NCBI GenBank assembly: GCA_029207755.1
Contig: JARCOQ010000026.1
Coordinates: 1,237,001-1,301,000 of the forward strand
Direction: 5' to 3'
From: Chamaea fasciata
Taxonomy: Eukaryota; Chordata; Aves; Passeriformes; Sylviidae
Length of the DNA stretch: 64,000 bases
Part shown: positions 38,034 to 48,200 of the stretch, piece by piece
Numbering within the stretch: position 1 is the first letter of the stretch
Layout of the letters: the number at the start of each line of letters is the position of its first letter
Notes under the pieces: generated by a model
Database searches by the model: none
Seen by the model: the letters and a program-made list of their open reading frames with translations, nothing else
Told to the model about the DNA's origin: nothing
Program-made: the position numbers and the translations under genes

Positions 38034-41000
38034 ATGGACCATGGACAGACATTTATGACAAATGGGAAGTTCTGCTTTGCCGTGTGTGGCTGGAGGGTGG
38101 GAGCCCTGATGGCTCTGTGCCTTCTGCAGCAGGCTCGAGGTACGTGCACACCTGGATGGAACTTTTCCTTCCACTGAATGGCTTTGGTGGTAGGAGGAGA
38201 GATGAACTGTAGTCACTTTAAATGGGAATCATTCACATAAAGTGGAATATTCCATGGTAAAGGAGTGACAGTTTCAAATCTGTCTATGGAAGGGGTCATT
38301 TTGAGGGTTAGCTGTGGGCATAGTGATGTACTGGAAAAAACAGGGGCAGGAAGATATCCAGGACAAAGCTGCAGCTCTGAATTCCCGGTAGGATCTGCCC
38401 TTGGAGGACTGGGATTGAATGAGGAGCGTGGGACAGCCGTGTCCGCCCTGTGCAGGGAGTGAGGTGGAGTTTGTGCGTTGTAAATCACTGAAATGCAGTG
38501 AGACCACGGGGAAAGCACTCGAAATTATAAAACAGATTGTTCACACGAATGTGAGTCCTCATTCTAAAAGCCATTGAGGTGAAGATGTTCTATGAGAGAT
38601 GAGGAAAACCTTGCAGCACAGCTGCTTCCAGAGCCAATTTCCAGCCTTTAGCGAACGGCTCTGCCTCATATTTGGACACCACCTTAGTGAGAACCAAGTG
38701 GTACTTCCTGCCCCCAAAGATACTTTTAAATCGTTCACATAATTTTCCCTTTTGATCAGGTCATGTTCAACTTCTCCCTCCTCAAAATGTCACCCTGCTG
38801 TCAAAGGACTTTGCCATGATTCTGACCTGGGCTGCAGGGGAAGGCAATCCCCCCGACGTGACCTACACCGTGAGGTATGAAAGGTAAGAGCTCCCAAAGC
38901 ATGTCTGACGGAAGGACAGCTACTGGGCATCCCTCCTGGTTAATGACTGTCCTAATGACCTTCCACCAAAACGAAACACGATCCAGCTGGGCAGTGTCCC
39001 AATCTCTGAGCACCATTTGCTCCCCACCCTTCCTTCTCTTGCTCTATAAACCGCGGCAGAACGTGTTTCATATTTTGGCGTGGTTGTTCCTTTCAGCCAG
39101 GATCGCCTGGACAAATGGCTGAAGGTTCCTCACTGCAAAAACATCCCCAGATCCTTCTGCAACCTGACCTGTGCCCTCTCCAGCTTCTACGTTAAAGTGC
39201 GGGCTCGTGTCAAAGCGGTTTGGGGACAGTCCCAGTCGCCGTGGGTGAAATCCCAGTTCAAAGATTACTACTCCGACGGTGAGTGCTGCCAGGTGACAGC
39301 CTGGGTGAAAGGACATTCCCCCAAATGGGTAGACCACACCCCACAGGTATGCAGGAGCTTTGTGGGTGGCAGAGATTCGAGTGAGCACCAGCAGTAATCA
39401 GCTGGGTAATTCACCCTTATTTGAGGACGAATTCTGTAGCAAGTGTCAGAATTTGTTCCTCAGTGTCCCAGCTGAACAAAGTGGCTTTAAGTTCTCTGGG
39501 GTGTCCTTTGCCTCCCTCTTATCACGAGATAACAGCTCGAAGTGAGGGCCAGCCGCGGGAAGTGTCAGCTGGGAAGGTAAGAGCCAAGCAAGCCCCATTC
39601 TCACATCTGCTCACTGGATTGCAGTGGAGCTGGCTCCCCCCGTGCTGACCCTGAACGTCAGGGAGAATTCCATCCATGTGAGTGCCTCCTTCCCTCTGCC
39701 CGCCTGCGTGGAGAGCCTCACTTGGAAATACGACTTGAACCTCTGGGAAGCAGGATCTGAAGACAAGGTCAGTAAAAGTGACTCTTTTTAGATGAAATGG
39801 AGGAACTGAAAGAGCTTCAAAGTTCTGGGCAGAGAGGGAGGGACTGAATCTAGGGCCTGGAGGAAATGAACCAGCCAAACCAGAGCTGAACCAAAGCCAG
39901 AGACAAAAAGAAGTGTGTGTGTGTGTGCATCCTTATTTTTTTGGTAGTTCCCTATTTTTATCAGGAAGGGGAGGCTGCACTACAGTCACTCTAAAGATCT
40001 GAGGTTTAAAACAACTAATCCAGGTGCCACTGGCAGCATTCCCTGCCAGAGCAGAGCCCAGCACAGCTGGAATTCCCACCCTGGATCCATCAGCCCTGGG
40101 GGAGATGCCAGACGTGGGGACCCACAGGCTAAAGTGGCGCAGAAACACCATCCCAGTGATGACAGAATCGTCCCTCCACTCCTCTGCTTTGTCCCTCAAC
40201 AGAAGAAATATGAAGGATACTTCAGGAAGGACACAGTGACCATCAACACCACTGCTCTCCGAGGCAATTACTGCTTCAGTGCCAGGGCCCTCTATGAAAG
40301 CATCAGCTTGAAGCACAGTGAATTCTCCCAGCCAGTGTGTGTGCTATTAAACCACAAAGGTATGGCAAAGACTTCCACCAAAATCAGGTTTTCACCACAA
40401 GGAAAGAAAAACCTTCCTGATAAAGGGACAAATTGAGTTTTCTGGTAATGGTTCCTTCTTTCTGTAGAAATACTTTCATTTAAAAAAAGCCAACCCTGAG
40501 ATGTTTTCTGAAAACCTTGAATACTGTATGTCAGTGTAGAGCCCATGATTCCTATAAAAACACCACTCACAGGGGATCATTTCTGTCTCTTTCAGCAGTG
40601 GAGTGGAAGTTCTCACTTCTGGCTGTGATCCTCCTCTTTGTCCTCCCCATCTTTGTGGGCGGCCCCTTCATCTGCTGCCTGGTGAAACACGAGGCCAAGC
40701 AAAGGAAGATGCCTCAGGTTTTGGTAGGGCTCACATTCTGAGCTCCCCTCCTGGCTCAGAGTCTTGCTGCTTTCCAGAGGGTAACTGTGGAGGGGTGGGG
40801 GGTTCTGCGATTCTCAGTTTTACATTCGTAATTCCCGTTTTTGAAGTAATTTTTCTTCCATCCAAGTGTTCCTTTTAAAAGCATCACGGGCTCACTGTCT
40901 CGTTCCTTCTCCCTGACAGGATTTCTCTCAATTTAAAGCTGCTGGACCAACCTTCCACTTGGAGTTCAGTGAAAAGGAATTCTGCAGTGATGGTCTCAGC

Positions 41001-41831
41001 TACACAGAGAAGCCAGTGCCTCAAAGGAAGACAAACAGAGCTCCAGGAGGACACCAACTGCCATGGATGGCTTCTTTCCCATCATCATCATCACTGTCAT
41101 CATCATCATCAGAGGATGAGGAGGAAGGAGAGAGCAGCACTTTGATCCCATACCATGAAATGCCCCGGTATCCAAAGAGACAGCCCAGCTGCCAGCCACC
41201 CCCAGCGGCTCCGGGGGAAAGCAGCCTGGACTGGGGATCTGGAGGTCTGTCTGTGGACAGTGGGCCTGTGCCCGACCTCAGAGCCCTGGGTTTCACTCTC
41301 TTTGCAGACAGGAGGGGTGAGCTGGACACCTCGGGATGCCAGGCAAATGAGGAGACGTCCCTTTATCTCTGTTCCTCTTTGGGAAGAATATCCCTCACGG
41401 ATGTGAGGTTCCCAGGTGCCAGTGAGCACGGACAGGACGATGGGAACAGGGCTGAGAGGTTGGGCATGGCCCCCCTTCAGCCCCTGCTGGGGGGCATTTG
41501 TGCCAAGCCCCATGAGCGTCCCTCACACAGGAAGGCTCCTCATTTCTCCAGGGATTATCCGAAATCCTTCCTTGGTCTGCAGCTCCAGGTGGACTCGACA
41601 TGCCAGCCCAGAGGGGATCCCAGCAGCCAGCTGCTCATCCCCCTGTGGACACTGCAGGTGGCAGAGGATGAAGGCATTGCCAGTGACTGCGGCAGTGAGG
41701 ATTCTACAGAAGGGCCACCCGAGTCCACAGTGCTGAGTGACACTTTTGAGGCTTCAAATACAGAGGGGAAATACGATGCAAAGTTGCAATTCTCGGGCTA
41801 CGAGCACTCCCATTACTTGGGAAGGAACTGA
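38034..41831 (+). CDS. IFNLR1: IFNLR1, interferon lambda receptor 1 (7 coding exons)
   Basis: IFNLR1 is the ligand-binding chain of the type III interferon receptor; in other vertebrates it pairs with IL10RB and signals via JAK1/TYK2 to STAT1/STAT2. Coding exons: 38034-38139, 38760-38883, 39097-39278, 39625-39767, 40203-40359, 40596-40723, 40920-41831 (1752 bases, 583 aa; human about 520). Phases 1-2-1-0-1-0 chain without a break. Exon 1 encodes a signal peptide ending LCLLQQAR. Exons 2-5 encode two fibronectin-III-like domains; LPPQNVTLLS and GNPPDVTY in domain 1 match human closely, and the paired cysteines are present. Exon 6 gives the membrane helix (about 243-266). A JAK1 box 1, PQVLDF (277-282), spans the exon 6/7 junction. 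The tail carries a poly-Ser/acidic stretch, a tyrosine in IPYHEMP (about 358) and a terminal HYLGRN (Tyr about 579), at positions of the human STAT2-docking tyrosines. The start at 38034 has a good Kozak context; 38055 in frame is an alternative. An in-frame stop lies at 37989. Confidence 0.95.
41081..41111 (+). repeat. TCA/ATC trinucleotide repeat inside IFNLR1 exon 7
   Basis: The run of atcatcatcatcactgtcatcatcatcatc is read in frame as serines (SSSSLSSSSS), followed by EDEEEGE. It is a coding microsatellite in the receptor tail, just before the first putative STAT-docking tyrosine. Confidence 0.9.
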
Positions 41832-42364
41832 AGTACCCAGCAGGTCTGGGGAGTGCCTGGGAAATGCTGGAGAGCTCCAGATATCCGAGCAAGGATCCTT
41901 GAACTAGGACAAAACTGATGTCTGGCTTATCAAGGCAATGGCTTTGGGACACAAAAGGTGCATTTTATTGCTAAGTCACCTCTGTACTGTCACTGTGCCT
42001 CTGATAAGGTGCTCAGCCAGGGGTGAGGGACACAGGGACACCTCTGAGGGACCCCCCAGCAAACAGGCACCAACTGGGGGTCACCTGAGACTTCAGAACT
42101 GCTGCAGGTGGGCTATGAAAGGCAAAAACACAACCCAGCCCTGGGTGGAACCACCAGCTGGGGCCTGAAAATGCAGTGTTGAGCAGATTTTGAACTGCTT
42201 CGTGCCGCCTTTGCTTCCCTGTAAGTCCAGAGCTTGACTGGAAGTTCCTCACAGAGATATTCAGCAAGATCTGGTTTTTGTGGGATGGAAAGTTCTCCAG
42301 CTCATCCCACAGAAATCACCTTCTGTGTTCCAACAGAGGGAACTGAAGCCAAAGCGTGCAGCAT

Positions 42365-42470
42365 GTTTGTTTATTTATTTGTTATTTTATACTTATTGAA
42401 GCTGAAATTCTTCCTGCTGTGCAGAATGTCTGGGAGCAATAATATTTTGATATAAATCTCCACGTGTACG
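42365..42470 (+). terminator. Probable IFNLR1 3' UTR end: AU-rich element and poly(A) site
   Basis: An AU-rich stretch with overlapping ATTTA cores (gtttatttatttgttatttt, from 42367) is followed by the variant poly(A) signal TATAAA at 42451-42456 and a GT-rich tggttttgtttt at about 42470. AU-rich elements commonly shorten mRNA life in cytokine-pathway genes. No canonical AATAAA is present in this stretch, so the poly(A) site is tentative. Confidence 0.4.
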
Positions 42471-42629
42471 TGGTTTTGTTTTCCAGAGCTACGAATTGCT
42501 GCTCATCCTGAGAAAAACATTACCTCTAAAACAGGACCCCCATCCTGGGCTGGAATTTTGAGACTTCCCAGCCAGGTCACTCTGGTCACTGGGAAACCAG
42601 GACTGTGACCCTCCCTGTGAACAAAGAAT

Positions 42630-42900
42630 CTCAGAATGGTTTGGGTGGGAAGGGATCCTGAAATTCATCCCACTGCACCCCTGCCATGGCAGGGACACCT
42701 CCCACTGTCCCAGGCTGCTCCAGCCCGGCCTTGGGCACTGCCAGGGATCCAGGGGCAGCCACAGCTGCTCTGGGCACCTGTGCCAGGGCCTGCCCACCCT
42801 CCCAGGGAAGGATTGCAGTCCAGTATCTAATCTAGATCTCCCCTCTGGCAGTTTACAGCCATCACCTTTGTCCCATCACTTCGTGCCCTTGTAGAGGCTT
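42630..42900 (-). mobile_element. CR1 LINE 3' fragment
   Basis: The segment reads aatctcagaatggtttgggtgggaagggatcc, then ccatggcagggacacctccc, ggccttgggcactgccaggg, gcctgcccaccctcccaggg and tatctaatctagatctcccc. It is in minus orientation, just beyond the IFNLR1 3' end. Confidence 0.9.
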
Positions 42901-43586
42901 TTTACACTCCGGTATCAAAAGGAGCCTTTGTGTAAAGGACTCACAGGAAAGCAAAGCTTGAAAAGAAAGAGGGAAACACTCCCCAGCCACTCTCTGCATT
43001 CAGGGACGGGGCTCAGATGAGGGGAGGGTGTTCATGGAGCTGAAATCTTTCGAGAATCGGGGAAAAAAGAAGCAAGGGGTGGTAGGAGGGACTGGGAACT
43101 GCTTTGCAGCAAGAGATACAAATTAAAGTCCTGGATTAAAGTCGAAAGGGGAGGTGGGGGAAAGGATTCAGCAGCTGGAGTACTCCTTTGTCCTCGGCAA
43201 AGCGTCCTTCGGTACATCCTGCGTTGTCATCCCTCCCGTTCATTTGGAAAGACGCAGATGATCCAAATACAATCACCGCCCGATTTCTTGTGCAATCAAG
43301 GAAAACCCCCCAGGCTTTGACTTACAGGAAGCACCGAAGTTGTGTAACCTCTACAAGATGATTTTGACATGTCCCAGCTCTGCAAACAGAGCCTGGGCTC
43401 AGCTCTTGTCTTGTCCAGGGAACCGAGGGCCAGGCTGCAGGCCAGGGGAGCTGGACAGGTGGTGGCAGCATCCAACTCCTCGTTTTCTTTCAGCAGGGCT
43501 TGAGAGCAGTTTTGCTGTGCAGAAGGGTCGCTCATGGCCAGAGCACAGTGCTCCCTCTCCCAGAACAACTGGCGCAGGTCTTATCA

Positions 43587-43690
43587 CAGCATCAGGGAAT
43601 CATTTCCTTAGGAAAAGACCTTGGAGGTCATGGAATCCAACTGTGAACTCACCCTGTCCCCAGGGGCCACATCCACACACGGAGGGTTCA
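43587..43690 (-). mobile_element. CR1 LINE 3' fragment, diverged
   Basis: The segment aggaatcatttccttaggaaaagaccttggaggtcatggaatccaac is similar to the copy at the left edge of the window (aaaagacc, atcc/tccaac blocks). It is in minus orientation and short. Confidence 0.65.
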
Positions 43691-45211
43691 TGCCCAGCAC
43701 TCACCAGCTTTGCTGCAGTCCCCGCACACTGAGAGGAAATCAAAAGTTTGAGAGAGTTTGGAAGATAAAACCCGGATTTTAAACTTGAAAGTCGAGTTTT
43801 GGACATCTTCAGGTCCCCAAAGATCCAGAGAGGAGTTTCCTGGGTGAGTCAAAAGGTGGCACCTTGCTAGAAAAAAGGGCAGAGGTTGAAGTTCTGTTCT
43901 CAGCACTGAAGGCTCAGGGGCACACCGAGGTCCCTCAGCTCTGCCCCATCACACAGCAGGAGCGTGAGGGAAGGGAAAAAATAGAAATACTTGGAGCAGG
44001 CTGTTCAGGAAACACCCTAACAAACAGTTGTGCTTAATTAGACACTGCTGGATAGGTGTGTCTGCTTTAACTAACCGAGGCCTCTGCCTTTGTCCAGGTG
44101 AGCTGAGAGTGACAAAGTGCCGGTGATGCACCATGGCAGGGTTGGAAGCACAGAGCCCTCACACACCCGGGCAGGGCAGGGAGCAGAAACAGCATCAGGA
44201 ACAGGAAACCCACGGATGAGGAGGGAAGCAGAAGGGGTTTGTGAATTCTACCACATGTTTGGCCACAAGGATAGAGCAGTGAAATCAACGCTCAGCTTCG
44301 GAAGCACGCAGGGTTTGTTTTTTGAACACTGAACAACACCCTAAAAACGGAACACATTATGGAAAAGGGACTGGGCCACTTCCTTGCTGTCCATACAAAC
44401 TCCCAGTTCCTATCACGTGGATTCGGTAACAGAACTTTACACTGTAAACAGCCACAAAAATAAACATTGTAGGTGTACAGTGGCCTCTGCAAAAAGCTCT
44501 GGGAGAGCCGGGGCTCCCCCTGTGGAAAGGCCACCACTCTCATACCTCCTTCCCACATCAGGTGAGAGAACCTGGTGGTGCAGGGTCAGGGCAGAGCTGA
44601 GGGGCTCCTGCTCAGCCCAGGCTGCAGCAGGGCTTGTGCTGATCCTTTGCTTCCCATCCAAGGTCAGTAGGAACAGCAGAGGAGCAGAAAACCCAGCGCT
44701 CTGGCTGACTCCCATTTTAAGAAAGTCCTCAGAAGTATTTTTAAGGCAAGAGGTGCATTGCTTGCAGCGGGTGTTCAACCAACCAGGTGCACAGCGCTAG
44801 GTTCCAATGGCTAGAGTTGTAACAACCTCAAGTTACTCGACCAGAAAATCAAACCTCAAACCCCAGGAACCTCAGGGAGGGCTTTCAGGCAGGAAGCTCT
44901 CAGCAAAAAGGTATTTGGCTCTTTTTCAGGAGCTGGAGATTTTCTCAGGCTCTGCCTCGTGCACCTTTGTACAGTCAGGTGTGCACTGGAAGGGAGAGGT
45001 GCTCCTGCTGTCACTCTCCCTGCGTCACACATGCGCAGGGCGCCCGGCAGCCGTGAGCTCAGCGCCAGGGAAGGCAGGACAGGAGCTCTGCTCTGTTACT
45101 GAGCAACAAATCCAACCTGGCCTGGCAAGAAAGAATTCAGCTCCCCTCAAAGGTGATTCACCTGCACATGAGCAAGAGCCCGCTCTGGCAGCCCAGCCTG
45201 CAGAGTTATTC

Positions 45212-48200
45212 ATGCAGCCATTTCTGATCGTCCTGGCTGGAGTTTCAGTGGTTGGTAAGTCCTGAGCTCTCCTCTGCTGTCACTGGTTGTGGTGTTTCTG
45301 TTGGATCCCGGGGTCTGGACTTCAATCCTGTTTGCTGAATTATCACCTGAAGAATGAGCTGTTGTCTGAGTTCTCTGCTGTGTGGATCTCTCCCTGTAGT
45401 AACTCCCATGTGTGGCTGGCATGCTTGGCACTTGAGGGATCGGTAGGGAGAGGAAAGGAGATTCCTCCACTTCCAAGGGTTTGTCACTGTGCTACAAACC
45501 CAATCCTACAGGAGGGAAGGACATTCCTTGGTATCAGGGGGCTTTGGATCGGTCTCCTCGTGTCTTCAGCAAAGGCACAAATGAATTCAAGAACAGTCCT
45601 GATTTTAAAAGGTGTACAAACAAATAATGTAACCTTAAAATGAGGGAGTCTTCATAGAGTGGCTGGGCTGGAAGGGACTTAAAGCTCATCTCATCCCACC
45701 CCTGCCATGGGCAGGGACACCTTCCACTGTCCCAGGTCACTCCAAGCCCTGTCCAGACTGGCCTTGGACACCTCCAGAGATGGAGCAGCCACAGCTCCTC
45801 TGGGCACCCCGTGCCAGGGCCTGCCCACCCTCCCAGGGAACAATTTTCCCCTGATATCTAATCTAGATCTACCCTCTAAAAGCCATTTAATCCTACTCCA
45901 GATGTGCCAGGCTCACTGCTGGGTGAATGAAGGATAAACTTGCTCTTGCCAGACACCAGCTTTTCAGCCTTGTCATTCATCTGCTCCTGGCTGGGATCTT
46001 ACCCCTGAAACTCCTCAGCCCAAGGGACTGTCACACCGTGAAACATCCTGGTTTTCCCCTGCCCACACTTGACTGTGCTTGTGTTTTGCTGCTTTGCATA
46101 GCAGTGTTCCAGCATGGATAAATGTGGGAAGACAGAGATTTCCTACTCCCGATAAGACTGAGGTGTCTGTGACTCAGTTTTCAGGATGCTCAGACAGGGA
46201 ATCCCACTCCTCCACACCCACGCTGCTGCCTCCTGCTGAGCCTGGAACGAGCGGAGGCAAATGTGGAGCTGCAGATGAAGTCAGGACAAAATCTGGAGCA
46301 GCCAGCAGCTCGTTTCTGCCCCACTCCCCTGCCCAAATGCCACACACAAGCCTGGAGGGGACCTGTGCCTTTCTGCCCAACCCTGCTCCATCCAGCCAGG
46401 GAGTCTGGACTGCTCACACTCAGTCCTGGTCCATGGGGGGGAAGCTTGGAGCGAGGATCCAGGTGGGATTTGGTCTCTGTTCCACGTGATCTCGTACAAG
46501 TCTCTCCCATCCCAGTGCTCAGTTTGCCCAGCTGTGCTATTTCAGTTTGCTCACCCCACTTTTTCACCAGGGGTCTCACTGCTCACTGCAGGCTGAAGCC
46601 CTCACATGCCCCAGGTGTTCAGTGCCACAAACCAAGAGCTGAATAATGTATAAACGATGCACCTTTGAGGGTCTGCCTGTAATTTCAATTCAGAGTTTAT
46701 AAATCCTGAAGCTGGAAACTCTTCTGGATCAGCCCTGGGAAAATGTTGTGCTGTGTTTGCTGGTGATAAGAGAGAGACAAAATCCCCGAGGACTTTTCTG
46801 CAGCACCTCAGAGCCAGTTTGCTGCAGGAGGGTCTGGTGGGATCCTGCAGTCCAGGGACACGTTGGCAGGGGCGGGTGACATTCCTGCCCCCAAAGGCAG
46901 GCTGCCCTCCCCAGGGAAGAGGAGCAGCTCAGAAAACAGGGAGCTGCCTGAGTTGTTTGCTGTCACCCCGGCACACCCAGGCCAGAGTCCAGACCTCGGG
47001 TGTCGCTCCGTACAGGAAGTTTCCATCCCATAAAACACGGAGCACGAGAGGAGAACGGAGCCGCATCTTCAGGGAGGTGACACTGAGCTCTGTGTGTCAC
47101 TTCCTTGAGCAGGGGCAGAAAGCAGAGACGTGATTCAGGGCTTGAAAACAGGTTATTGGTCTTATTTTGCCACCCACTGAACATCTCTTAAAGAAACCCA
47201 ACTAGAAATTCAGGGATTCTCTTTCTGACTTGAGGCTTCTCTGTATAAATTCCTGACTTACATTTCTTTGGGATGAGTCAGTTGTCTGCAAGAGTGTGAT
47301 GTGAACACAGCTTGAAGTCTTGTTCTGCTCCAGCTCCCTCTTTTCAACCCAGCTTTAGCAAAATACCACAGGATCCATTTTCATCTGAGGGCTGAGATGT
47401 CAGAAATTGCCTTTTTAACACCAGTTTCTCTGCTCCTTCAGGCATTGTGACTACAGAGAGACCATCATGTCTGAAACGTGCAGCATTTTCTTCCACCAAC
47501 TTTGAGAACATCCTGACGTGGGAAACGGAGGCAGATATTCCCCCTGGCACTGTGTTTGATGTCCAGTACAAACAGTATGTGAAGTTTGCTTCTCTTGGGC
47601 TGTTCTCAGAGGTCTCAGAGAGAGAAGGGCCAGGAGAGAAAAGCTGTTTTTGCTGTTTCTCCTGTCTGCATTATGGTTCTGCTCAGAGGAGAACTCAAGA
47701 AAGGACAGGATTACTCAAAGTGGGAGATGATGCTCATTTAAGTGGTGCTGTGATAGGAAAAAAATGTTTCTTTTCCTGAGGAAAATAAAAGAGGGAGTGT
47801 GAAAGTGTCAGGGATTTTTTGTTGTTTTGGGTTTTTTTACATCCTGGGTTGCTCTGCTCCATTACCAAGCTGCTCTTGCTTTCAGCAACTTCCTTCTCTC
47901 TCTGTTCCATTTTCCTCCAGCCCTGTCCAACCAAACCAACCCAAACCCTTGTTTTGCCCTCAGGTATGGAGAGAAATCCTGGCTCACCAAGCGTGAGTGC
48001 CAGAGCATCACCCAGCTCTTCTGCAACCTGAGCCGGGAGACAGAGAACTTCACGGAGCATTTCTACGGGCGGGTGAGGGCCAGGGGCTGCTCCCCCGGCT
48101 GGGTGCGCTCCGAGAGGTTCGAGCCCCGCAAAGAGAGTAGGTACCACTGCAGCCACCAAAGCCTCCCTCCTGCCACCTCCAGGGCAGCTTCTCCCCACAT

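Larger units (their letters stand above)
41832..45211 (+). other. IFNLR1-IL22RA1 intergenic region
   Basis: About 3.4 kb separate the two tandem receptor genes. It includes the probable IFNLR1 3' UTR (to about 42470) and two CR1 fragments. The interval from 42.9 to 45.2 kb otherwise shows no recognisable gene. The IL22RA1 promoter and 5' UTR must lie in the last part, but no clear core elements could be assigned. Confidence 0.6.

Noticed and set aside
40718..40728. GTTTTG at 40718 as the IFNLR1 exon 6 donor
   Set aside because: It would lose two residues of box 1. The GTAGGG donor at 40724 gives PQVLDF, matching human PRALDF, and keeps phase 0.
48137..48146. Alternative donor GTACCA at 48141 for IL22RA1 exon 3
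   Set aside because: It would change the phase and break the join to exon 4. The GTAGGT donor at 48137 gives a phase-1 junction that restores the human-like VIGAPQVDHIPHVRSI segment.
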